This document shows positions 1-7,923 of a DNA stretch of 64,000 nucleotides, in pieces. The position numbers were made by a program, and so were the translations under genes. The notes beneath the pieces were generated by a model. That model was not told where the DNA came from and searched no databases. It saw only the letters and a program-made list of their open reading frames with translations. Numbering within the stretch: position 1 is the first letter of the stretch; each line of letters begins with the position of its first letter. The stretch is from Akkermansia muciniphila. Lineage in GTDB: Bacteria > Verrucomicrobiota > Verrucomicrobiia > Verrucomicrobiales > V1-33. The stretch lies in assembly GCA_945861415.1 (NCBI GenBank), contig CAMAUV010000010.1:1-64000 (forward strand). Direction: 5' to 3'.

Positions 1-23
1 TTCCCGCAAGAGGGCAAACGGCT

Positions 24-74
24 CAATCTGCTTTCTACGCTGCGGCCTCCGGCCTTCGCTCCGAAAGCAGATTG
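24..74. repeat. Perfect 12-bp inverted repeat (hairpin)
   Basis: Bases 24-35 (CAATCTGCTTTC) are repeated exactly, inverted, at 63-74 (GAAAGCAGATTG). The 27-base loop is GC-rich and contains GGCC-tcc-GGCC, which could pair further. No T-run follows, so this is not a standard terminator. It lies at the truncated 5' side of a recombinase remnant and could be part of the old element or a dispersed palindrome. Confidence 0.6.
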
Positions 75-137
75 CCAAGCAGGTGGCAGCCACTATCCAT
101 GAACCCGAATCCTCTCACTTTGAGCGGACCATAAACT

Positions 138-592
138 GGGAGGGTGCCAAACCCAACGGAAGCGGCGCCGACACTTTTCGCCGGGTTACTTCGATGCGCC
201 TGCGGGAAGTTGGCAGGGCATTCGGCTGGAAAGACTGGGTGTGCATCTTGTGGTGTCAGTGTTCCGCTGTCGGAACTGGAGACCGTTTTCGCCAGTAACT
301 TCTACGAACTACTAATCTCCACCATTCCCGAATTGGCTCCGACCCTGTGCGACCAATCCGACACTCGAGCGATTCACCTATCCCTCGCCGATCACAGGCA
401 TCGCCTTACTGTGGCGAAGGAGAAGCGTGACGGCTTCTTAGCGATCGAACAATCAGCAGGAAACGGTTTGAAGAAACCTACCCGCCTGTGGAACGGGAGA
501 TCAGGGATCTGGAGGCGCGCATCCGCAGCCTTGAGGAACAGCTTCCTCCCGCCGGCACTGGATCACTCCCGCAATTTGGCCCAGCAGAGTAG
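138..592 (+). pseudogene. Serine recombinase C-terminal remnant
   Basis: The frame from 144 reads a recombinase zinc-ribbon segment (FAGLLRCACGKLAG, then a second Cys pair CASC) followed by the start of the C-terminal helical region (PLSELETVFASNFYELL). Near 430-436 the reading must shift: the next frame continues with DRTISRKRFEETYPPVEREI and a coiled-coil stretch up to a TAG at 590-592. These blocks are typical of the C-terminal half of large serine site-specific recombinases. The catalytic resolvase domain is missing upstream, so this is a truncated, frameshifted remnant with no likely function. It sits about 690 bases beyond the 3' end of ssrA. Confidence 0.65.
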
Positions 593-1279
593 CTACCCTT
601 GTGGGCCTGACGAGAAGTGAGGCGATACGATAAATTTTCATTTTGACGGGTGTTTTGCCTGTCCTCTTCCCCGCCCCCTTCTGAGATGCGGAGCGCCGGG
701 AAGCACTGACGGCACTCCGCACGCGCAAGCGGGCTCCGGTAGTCAGGAGAGCTGAAATGTTAGGAAGCGTAAGGAATCTTTTGTTGAGTCGCTCATAGGT
801 GCGAGTTTCCCGCCCCGCAGGGGACAGCCGCGCATCCTGATGAAAAGTTTTCTGTCCCATTTGTCCCTTGTCTGGCTGCGCCGTGGCGAATCCCCGTCGG
901 GCGTGGTGGTTCTGTCCCCTTTCCGTCACTGCTATCACAGCCTCTATCACTACCTTTCCCCTTATAGAATGAGGGGAGGTGAGAACAGTGATACCAGCGA
1001 CGGCAAAAACCTGAGTTGCGGCGATTCGCTTCAAATCCCGTCTCGCCGATCCCGCCGCCCTGGGTGCTGGCCATCGTCCCTCCCCTCAGGCCCCAATCCC
1101 TCGCCGTCCACCCTTGCCGGCGTGCCCGACGATAGACGGCGCTCTTGGCAATCTCGGGGTTTTTGGGGAATAGAACCCCGCTTGGCACAAGCTGAAACAG
1201 CCTGAGCAAACCGCGCCCGGGTGTTATAAGTTTCGTTATAAGCTGGCGGGGTTTCCCGCGTAACTCGTTGATTACAAAC
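593..1279. other. Non-coding region between recombinase remnant and ssrA
   Basis: I see no convincing gene here. ORFs on both strands overlap each other and have unstructured compositions. Near the tmRNA side there is a close direct repeat GTTATAAG at 1223-1230 and 1235-1242, and a small hairpin GCGGG-gttt-CCCGC at 1246-1259. The hairpin could mark the end of the tmRNA transcript but lacks a T-run. Confidence 0.5.
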
Positions 1280-1638
1280 TGGTGGAGGCGACGGGAATTG
1301 AACCCGTGTCCTAATGCCCTTTGGCGTAGGTTTCTACATGCTTAGCCGGCGATTTAGTTTAAGCCCTGTAACTTCCGTCGGCGGAATTTACTGAACCGGT
1401 TGCCCTGTGGATCTCACTCTCGGTGCGGGCACCCCGCCTTTGAGCCAGCCTGATAGTGTTCACCGGCCGCGGTATCAGACATTCCGCCGCCGACGTCGCT
1501 GTCAATTAAGCAGCGAGGGCCAACTCGTTAGTGGAGTTTGCTTTTATTTTGTTTGAGCCGAATTGTTAACGCAGCCAACGACTCATCTGCGGCATGCTGC
1601 CCGCGCCTCCGATCACTAGTCGAAACCGGTGCGCCCCC
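1280..1638 (-). ncRNA. ssrA: tmRNA (ssrA)
   Basis: On the minus strand the RNA starts GGGGGCG at 1638, and this pairs with CGCCTCC just before the encoded CCA end at 1280, forming the tRNA-like acceptor stem. The 3' end has the T-arm GGTTCAATTCCCGTCG typical of tmRNA. The tag frame at 1541-1506 reads GCA AAC TCC ACT AAC GAG TTG GCC CTC GCT GCT TAA, that is ANSTNELALAA, ending in the usual LAA degron. Length is about 359 nt, normal for a one-piece tmRNA. It rescues stalled ribosomes together with SmpB, which is not in the window. Confidence 0.95.
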
Positions 1639-1656
1639 ATGACAGTTTGTAGGGCT

Positions 1657-1684
1657 TTAATACCGCCGGGCAGAGTGGTAGCAA
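1657..1684 (-). promoter_or_regulatory. Candidate sigma-70 promoter of ssrA
   Basis: On the minus strand TTGCTA (1684-1679) and TATTAA (1662-1657) are separated by 16 bases and lie about 20 bases upstream of the mature tmRNA 5' end. This is a plausible -35/-10 pair for a transcript whose 5' end is trimmed by RNase P. It is a consensus match by eye only. Confidence 0.4.
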
Positions 1685-1741
1685 GCGGAGCTTTCGGATT
1701 TCGACAAAGATGATTTTGCCGCGGCGGCTATAATTTCCGCG

Positions 1742-2890
1742 TCATTGCTCACCCGCGGAAGCCGAAGCGCCGAGTAAATCAAGGATGGTGAGCAGCAGCC
1801 AAACGGTCACAGCGCTGCCGGCGAGGGAGAGAACCTGAAGCGCTGCTCTGCTCTTGGCAGTTCCTGCCTGGCGCGCCCTCGCCGCCGGAAACCCCGCGAG
1901 AGCGGCACACGCCGCGCCCGCTGCCAGGGCGATGACCGGCCACAGCCGAAGCTCTGTCACCCAAGCGGGCTTTTGAGCAAAAAGCGCCCAGCCAAAACAA
2001 AAAGCACCGGCGGTGAGCACGATGCCGCGCCGCAGGCCTGCCTGCGGTGCGGTTCCTCCATGTATGTTGTCGATACCGAGCAGCAGAGCGGCGATGGCAC
2101 ACAGGACACCACCCACGGCCGGAAACAATTCCACTCCGGAAACAGAAGCCGCGATATAGCCTGACATCCATGCAGCCAGCGCTCCGCGCAGCCACATTAA
2201 GTGCAGTGGTTGGGCCCCGCACAGGGATAGAAGGCTAAACACCAGCCATAGCGACAGCCAGTGGTTTTGGCGAGGGCGATCCACGATGCGGGGCGTGGTG
2301 GCTCCGGAATTTGTCGGAGTCCCACTGGCAAGCTCCGCCCGTCCGGAATTGATTACATATTCCCGGTCAAGGACCATGGGAAAGAAGAGTTTGGCCGTGC
2401 CCAGCGGAGGGGCTCCATACCGTGCGGCATAACTGAAATCCCACGGCACTCCGGGTGCAGTCGGGTATTCCTTGCACATCGTCTGACGGAATGAGAACTT
2501 CCGTGGCAGCCCGGCTAGCGGATATTCGGTGAGAAAGACAAAGCGGGTGTTGTCCGGCCCTTCTTCTCCCGTCTGATGCTCCTCCGGCGGCGTGATCTTT
2601 ACTACACGACCGCCTGTCAGGGGCTTGCCGTCCGTTTTGATGTGAAAATGATCGAGCACATAACCAGTGTGGCGGTCTGCCGCATCGGCTGCTGCCAGTG
2701 GGTCCGCTCGGCCTTCGGTATCCACCGTCAGCCCTTGGATGACCACCAGCTCCCGCACGGTGACATGCAGGTGGAGTGTCAGTTTATCCGGCGCCGGATC
2801 AATCCAGAGAGGATTTTGCAAAATGGGGTGCGCTGAGAGGCCGGTCGCGCTCAGCAGGAAACACCAGAAGACAGCCAGCCGTGGGAGCAT
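1742..2890 (-). CDS. HupE/UreJ-like membrane protein
   Basis: A 382-residue protein with a cleavable signal peptide (about residues 1-20, then AHPILQNPLWID). An extracytoplasmic beta-rich region of roughly 190 residues follows, then about five hydrophobic segments from residue 210 to the end. This layout, with His-Pro right after the signal peptide, resembles HupE/UreJ-type membrane proteins; their substrates are often Ni, Co or unknown. No metal-binding motif is certain. The start lies 4 bases after the stop of the DedA gene, so the two are probably co-transcribed. Function is not assignable; the family call rests on architecture. Confidence 0.6.
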   Translation of the reverse strand: MLPRLAVFWCFLLSATGLSAHPILQNPLWIDPAPDKLTLHLHVTVRELVVIQGLTVDTEGRADPLAAADAADRHTGYVLDHFHIKTDGKPLTGGRVVKITPPEEHQTGEEGPDNTRFVFLTEYPLAGLPRKFSFRQTMCKEYPTAPGVPWDFSYAARYGAPPLGTAKLFFPMVLDREYVINSGRAELASGTPTNSGATTPRIVDRPRQNHWLSLWLVFSLLSLCGAQPLHLMWLRGALAAWMSGYIAASVSGVELFPAVGGVLCAIAALLLGIDNIHGGTAPQAGLRRGIVLTAGAFCFGWALFAQKPAWVTELRLWPVIALAAGAACAALAGFPAARARQAGTAKSRAALQVLSLAGSAVTVWLLLTILDLLGASASAGEQ

Positions 2891-2893
2891 GAC

Positions 2894-3586
2894 TCAGGAC
2901 TCGCGAGAGTTTCCGCCAGCGGCTTTCTGACCTTTCCTCATCCGGGCGCGTGCCTGGATGAACGCGAACGCCGCGGGAGCAAGACTGATGCAGATCACCG
3001 CCAGCACAATGTAATCGAAATGCTCCTTCACCCAGGGGATGTTGCCGAAGAGCAGACCAGCGCCGGAACAGACGAGCACCCAGAAGAACGAGCCGAGGAT
3101 TCCATAGCCAAGGAACTTTCTGTAATCCATGCCACCGACTCCCGCCACAAACGGCGCAAACGTGCGCACTAGTGGCACGAACCGCGCAAGGAGCACCATT
3201 TTGCCTCCGTGCTTCTCATAGAATTTCTGAGTCCGGTGCAGCACCTCAGCATTAAAGAAGAAGGACTTCTCCCTCCTGAATACTTTCGGCCCCGTGAATT
3301 TGCCAATCCAGTAATTGAGGTTGTCCCCGAGAATTGCGGACAATGGCAGCAGCAGCAGCAGCCAGCCGAAGCTGAGCGGCTCCGTGATCACCGGGGCGCA
3401 AAGCGAGCCCGCGATAAAAAGCAGTGAGTCGCCCGGCAGCCATGGCATGACCACGAGCCCAGTTTCACAAAAAACGATGAGGCATAAAATGCCGGTGACT
3501 GCCCACGGCCCCAGTTCACCCACCCACTTCTCCACGTATGATTGCACGTTCGTCGCGATCTCCCAGAACTGCTGAAAGAAGTTCAT
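2894..3586 (-). CDS. DedA/SNARE-associated (VTT) membrane protein
   Basis: About 230 residues with the DedA family pattern: a first membrane segment ending in FCETGLVVMPWLPGDSLLF, a re-entrant region (SAILGDNLNYWIGKFTG), and the conserved RFVPLVRTFAPFVAGVGG. C-terminal membrane segments end in a basic tail. DedA proteins act in the inner membrane and are linked to polyprenyl-phosphate or phospholipid translocation. I prefer the Met at 3586 because typical N-termini begin there; an in-frame ATG at 3619 would add 11 residues. It is the middle gene of a three-gene minus-strand run. Confidence 0.88.
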   Translation of the reverse strand: MNFFQQFWEIATNVQSYVEKWVGELGPWAVTGILCLIVFCETGLVVMPWLPGDSLLFIAGSLCAPVITEPLSFGWLLLLLPLSAILGDNLNYWIGKFTGPKVFRREKSFFFNAEVLHRTQKFYEKHGGKMVLLARFVPLVRTFAPFVAGVGGMDYRKFLGYGILGSFFWVLVCSGAGLLFGNIPWVKEHFDYIVLAVICISLAPAAFAFIQARARMRKGQKAAGGNSRES

Positions 3587-3643
3587 GTCGGCTTCGGCGA
3601 AAATTTGGGGCAATATCATGGGAGATAAACTTGGCAGGTAGGA

Positions 3644-5509
3644 CTAGAGTGGCCTGAACGGCCAGATGACAGGTATGAGCAGGCTACACAGAATCCATAG
3701 GAGAATCGTGAGCGGAATGCCGATACGCGCGAAATCACCGAACTTATAACCTCCGGCGTTGTAAACGAGGAGATTTGTCTGATAACCGATGGGCGTGGAG
3801 AACGCCAGAGTTGCCCCGAACATGACCGCGATGATGAACGGCTCTGCGGAGTAGCCCAGGCCGTGCGCTGTGGTGATGGCAATGGGAGTGAGCAAAATAG
3901 CCACGGTGTTATTGCTCAGGAATTCGGTGAGCACCACGGAGAGGAGATAAACCGCCGAAAGCGCCAGCCACGGACTGCCATCGAGGCTCCCGGAAAGCTT
4001 TTGCCCGATTAATTCTGACAAGCCGCAGGCTTTCATGCCGTTGCCGATGGCGATGGTCCCCGCGATCATGAACAGCAGGCGCCATTCCATCGTCTCGTAA
4101 ACCTCCGATGCATCAAGGCACTTGAGCAGCACACACAGAATGGCGCCGCCGAGCGCTATGGCCTCAAACCCCAGCTTCAGTCCGGTCATGGCATGAAACA
4201 CACTGTCTGAGTCCTCCCACGGGAGTTCACTCAGCGCTCCCAGAAGCATCACCAGCGCCAGAAGGATGATCGAGAGCGCCGCCTTCTCCGCGCGCGGCCG
4301 GGTATCCTTTGGCTTCGTCAGGTTGATGAATCCTCTCTCCTTGAAAAGCTGGTTCATCTGCTCCGGCGGCCCCTCCAGGAGCAGGGCATCGCCCATCATG
4401 AAGCGCATGTCTTCAAATCTCTCGCGCAAATTCACCCCCATGCGGTGGACCGCCACGATGATGACGCCGTAGCGCTGACGGAAGTTGAGCTGCTTGATGC
4501 TCTTGTGCAGCAGCACGCTGCCCGGGCCCAGCACGGCTTCCATGATCACGGCCCTTTCCGTTTTCACCCCTTCAAGCCCCAACGTATCCTGAGGCACCAT
4601 CTTGATGCCCTGTGTTTGCCGCACGCTCATTACGTCCTCTAGTTTGCCTTTGAGAATGAGCTGATCGCCCCCCTCAAGGACGAGTTCCTTCCAGTGCGAC
4701 TGCACGATGGCCCCTTCCCGGATCACCTCAATAAGGCGAATACCCCGAACGCGGCTCAGTTGGGTGTCAGTGAAAAGCCGGCCGGCCATGGGCGAATCCG
4801 GCGCGACAAATGCCCTCGTCAGGTATTCCCGTTCAGTCGTCTCGTCGATCAGGGCCGAAAGCGCGACCCGGTCTGGCAGTAGTTTTCCGGCAAAGAGCCC
4901 TAGATATACCAGCGTGAGCACCATGACCGCGATGCCCAGCGGCGCGATGTCGAACAAGCCAAAATGGTATCCCGCCTTCTCCGCCTCCGTGACGACGTTC
5001 ATGTTAGTGCTCGTCCCCACCAGCGAGATCATGCCTCCCGCCACCGTGGCGAAGCTTAGCGGTATCAGCAGCCGCGAGGGCGGGGTCCCCTGCCGTCGGC
5101 ACACGGCCATGACGATGGGCATGAAAATTACCACCAGTGACGTGTTGTTACAAAACGCCGAAATTAGTCCCGGCACCAGCATGATCAGCCACAGGCTCCG
5201 CGCCGGATTGTTGCCGCTCGCTTTTTCATACAGCAATCCAAGCCGTGCGATCACTCCTGTGCGCTCGAGCGCGGTGCAGATCACCAGCATGGAGGCAATC
5301 ATCACGATAGAGCGGTCCGCAAAAGAGGCTGTGGCCATGTCCATAGGCAGCACGCCGGTGAGCACCATCGCCATCATGCCGGAAAGCGCGGTAATCTCCG
5401 GAGCAATGCGGCCCTTCACAAACGCGACCAGCACGCAGACCAGAATCACTGCGGCAATTACTTGCTGGGTGTTCTGTGCAAAAGCGATGACAGGATATAG
5501 GAGGAACAT
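3644..5509 (-). CDS. SLC13-family permease with two TrkA-C domains
   Basis: About 621 residues. The N-terminal half has membrane helices with FCNNTSLVVIFMPIV and SLVGTSTNMNV, the repeated motif of DASS/SLC13 (Na+/anion) permeases. A central soluble region of about 200 residues contains two RCK_C/TrkA-C-like modules (LVLEGGDQLILKG and MGDALLLEGPPEQM). The C-terminal half repeats the permease fold (LSNNTVAILLTPIAI, STPIGYQTNLLVY). Such proteins move sulfate, dicarboxylates or similar anions. I chose the Met at 5509 just before the first hydrophobic segment; the ORF could extend to 5584. First gene of the run with dedA-like and HupE-like genes. Confidence 0.85.
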   Translation of the reverse strand: MFLLYPVIAFAQNTQQVIAAVILVCVLVAFVKGRIAPEITALSGMMAMVLTGVLPMDMATASFADRSIVMIASMLVICTALERTGVIARLGLLYEKASGNNPARSLWLIMLVPGLISAFCNNTSLVVIFMPIVMAVCRRQGTPPSRLLIPLSFATVAGGMISLVGTSTNMNVVTEAEKAGYHFGLFDIAPLGIAVMVLTLVYLGLFAGKLLPDRVALSALIDETTEREYLTRAFVAPDSPMAGRLFTDTQLSRVRGIRLIEVIREGAIVQSHWKELVLEGGDQLILKGKLEDVMSVRQTQGIKMVPQDTLGLEGVKTERAVIMEAVLGPGSVLLHKSIKQLNFRQRYGVIIVAVHRMGVNLRERFEDMRFMMGDALLLEGPPEQMNQLFKERGFINLTKPKDTRPRAEKAALSIILLALVMLLGALSELPWEDSDSVFHAMTGLKLGFEAIALGGAILCVLLKCLDASEVYETMEWRLLFMIAGTIAIGNGMKACGLSELIGQKLSGSLDGSPWLALSAVYLLSVVLTEFLSNNTVAILLTPIAITTAHGLGYSAEPFIIAVMFGATLAFSTPIGYQTNLLVYNAGGYKFGDFARIGIPLTILLWILCSLLIPVIWPFRPL

Positions 5510-5673
5510 GAGACCATGGATCGTCAGCCCCGCAGGCCCCCCGGCGCAACGGGAGAATCCGTGCCCTTCTGCAAAGACTGTCACTTCCTGCCGGCGGCAA
5601 CGGGGGGGGGAGAGGGCTGAATCTTTCCACTTTGCAGCCGCGGCGGGAGCCAGAATGGATATATCTCTTTCTT

Positions 5674-7365
5674 ATGTCCAGCAGCCCCGACAGTAGCCCG
5701 CGCGAATCCCTAGACTTTATCCGTGAAATCGCTCACCAAGATGTCCAGAGCGGCAAGCACCCTTTCGTGATCACGCGTTTCCCTCCGGAACCCAACGGCT
5801 ACCTGCACATTGGCCATGCTAAAGCCATCTGCCTCAATTTCGGCATCGGCCAGGAAATCCCCGGCAGTCGCACGCATTTGCGCTTTGACGACACAAACCC
5901 TGTCAAAGAGGACATCGAATACGTCCATAGCATCAAGGAGGACGTGAAGTGGCTTGGCTTCTCATGGGGGGACAATCCATTCCACGCTTCTGACTACTTC
6001 GACCAGATCCACGCGTGGGCCATCGAGTTGATCCGGAAGGGCCTCGCTTACGTTTGCGACCACACCGCCGAGGAAGTGCGTGCTCGCCGCGGCACGCTCA
6101 CGGAGCCGGGCACGGGCAGCGATTCCCGCGCCCGCCCGGTGGAGGAGAACCTTAATCTTTTTGCGCGCATGGGCAGTGGAGAGTTTGCCGACGGCTCCCG
6201 CACGCTGCGGGCGAAGATTGACATGGCGTCGCCCAACATCAATCTGCGCGATCCCGTGCTCTACCGCATCAAGAAGGTCCCGCACGACCGCACTGGCGAC
6301 AAATGGTGCATCTACCCCACCTACGATTTCGCCCACGGCTACAGCGACGCCATTGAAGGTATCACGCACAGCATTTGCACGCTGGAATTTGAAGCACACC
6401 GCCCGCTCTACGACTGGCTCATCAACAACGTGAGCGCCCCGTGCCATCCGCGGCAGATCGAATTCGCCCGCCTCAACCTCACCTACACGGTGATGAGCAA
6501 GCGCAAGCTCCTCGAACTCGTGGAAACCGGCCTCGTGGACGGTTGGGATGACCCGCGCATGCCCACCATTTCCGGCCTGCGCCGCCGCGGATTTTCGCCC
6601 GAGGGCATCCGCAGCTTCTGCAAGAAGATCGGAGTTACCAAATACAACAGCATGACCGATGTGGGTGTGCTGGAACACGCGGTGCGAGAGGACCTCAACA
6701 AGTCCTGCCCCCGCTACATGGGCGTGCTGCGTCCCCTGAAAGTCGTGCTCACCAACTGGCCTGCCGGACAGACGGAGGACATCGAATCCCTCAACAATCC
6801 GGAGAATCCGGACACCGTCTCCCGCGTCATAAAATTTTCAGGCGAACTCTACATCGAGCAGGACGATTTCATGGAGAATCCCCCGCCGAAATACTTCCGC
6901 CTCAGCCCCGGCAGCGAAGTCCGCCTGCGCTACGCCTACAACATCAAGTGCGACGAAGTGGTGAAGGACGCTACGGGCAACGTGGTGGAAGTCCGCTGCA
7001 CTTATGATCCCGCCAGCCGCCACAGTGGACCGAAAAAAGGCAGCGCCGTCATCCACTGGATCAGCGCCCCCCATGCCGCCAGCGTCGAAGTGCGTCTCTA
7101 CGACCGGCTTTTCAATATCGAGGACCTCAACGCCATCCCGGAGGGCAAGGACTACCGCGACTTCCTGAACCCTAGCTCGCTGGAAATCCTGACCGACGCG
7201 AAGGTGGAACCGCATATCAAAGGCCTCGTCCCCGGCGAGCGCTTTCAGTTTGAGCGCATGGGGTATTTCTGCATCGACACTAAACACTCCCGACCCGGGG
7301 CACCTGTCGTGAACCGCGCCGTGACCCTCAAAGACGCGTGGGCTAAAGCGCAGGCAAAGGGTTAG
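5674..7365 (+). CDS. glnS: Glutaminyl-tRNA synthetase
   Basis: A 563-residue class I synthetase that charges tRNA-Gln with glutamine. It has RFPPEPNGYLHIGHAKA with HIGH at residues 45-48, and the KMSKS-type motif VMSKR near residue 273. The C-terminal anticodon-binding beta barrels follow, with normal full length. The start at 5674 (MSSSPDSS) fits the usual short N-terminus; upstream in-frame codons to 5632 look like chance. Divergent from the SLC13 gene. The presence of a GlnRS means this organism probably charges tRNA-Gln directly rather than through GatCAB. Confidence 0.95.
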   Translation: MSSSPDSSPRESLDFIREIAHQDVQSGKHPFVITRFPPEPNGYLHIGHAKAICLNFGIGQEIPGSRTHLRFDDTNPVKEDIEYVHSIKEDVKWLGFSWGDNPFHASDYFDQIHAWAIELIRKGLAYVCDHTAEEVRARRGTLTEPGTGSDSRARPVEENLNLFARMGSGEFADGSRTLRAKIDMASPNINLRDPVLYRIKKVPHDRTGDKWCIYPTYDFAHGYSDAIEGITHSICTLEFEAHRPLYDWLINNVSAPCHPRQIEFARLNLTYTVMSKRKLLELVETGLVDGWDDPRMPTISGLRRRGFSPEGIRSFCKKIGVTKYNSMTDVGVLEHAVREDLNKSCPRYMGVLRPLKVVLTNWPAGQTEDIESLNNPENPDTVSRVIKFSGELYIEQDDFMENPPPKYFRLSPGSEVRLRYAYNIKCDEVVKDATGNVVEVRCTYDPASRHSGPKKGSAVIHWISAPHAASVEVRLYDRLFNIEDLNAIPEGKDYRDFLNPSSLEILTDAKVEPHIKGLVPGERFQFERMGYFCIDTKHSRPGAPVVNRAVTLKDAWAKAQAKG

Positions 7366-7381
7366 ACCACCCGCATTTACT

Positions 7382-7760
7382 TCACTGGAAACGAGGTCTG
7401 GTTGGACTCCATCGTATGTAGCGTGGTGAATCCCCCTTCGCACCATCGATTTCAAAACTAAATTGCGAGTTCATTTCCGCGAGGGTGCGTTCGCTCGACG
7501 ACAGCGAAATCTTGGGGTCGCTGGCCAGACCGAACAGGAATTCATGACTCGATTTTCTGCTGATGAGCTTGGTGCCTTTGGCGACTTCATGCAGTGCATG
7601 AATTGCGAACTTCTGTGGGGAAGAAATGGCTTCCCCTCCGTGATTAACGGTCTTTTTCGTCCCGGGCTTAGTGGCGGTAACGGAGCTTTTTCCGGCATCT
7701 ATCTTCAATCCGGAAGTCAGCTCATATACGATGGCAATTCCTTTGAGAGGGGGCTTTCAT
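7382..7760 (-). pseudogene. Possible frameshifted small gene in the glnS downstream gap
   Basis: The stretch 7366-7923 holds no intact gene. On the minus strand an open frame from 7708 to 7382 (about 108 codons, TTG first codon) can be extended to an ATG at 7760 if one base is removed from the five-G run at 7749-7753. The joined reading begins MKAPLKGIAIVYELTSG and continues smoothly. I do not recognise the protein. It may be a broken gene, a sequencing error, or a chance frame. Confidence 0.3.
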
Positions 7761-7923
7761 TTTTTGCCGAGAGCCACCGTGCCCCGCCATTGCCGCATGG
7801 CAATGAAAAACACGCTGCCCCCGCAGGTGACCGGTATGACAAGTGAACGCGAAAGCAAGTGTTCTAGAATTTGACAACCGGCAAACAGCTTCCAATGTCG
7901 CCGCGTTCCTCAACTACCCACGC

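Noticed and set aside
1029..1052. tRNA-like 3' end fragment (CTTCAAATCCCGTCTCGCC)
   Set aside because: Resembles a T-arm but has no matching stem partner; too short to support an att site or tRNA.
501..1209. Overlapping ORFs on both strands before ssrA
   Set aside because: Frames overlap heavily, compositions are Arg/Gly-rich shadow-like, and no domain is readable.
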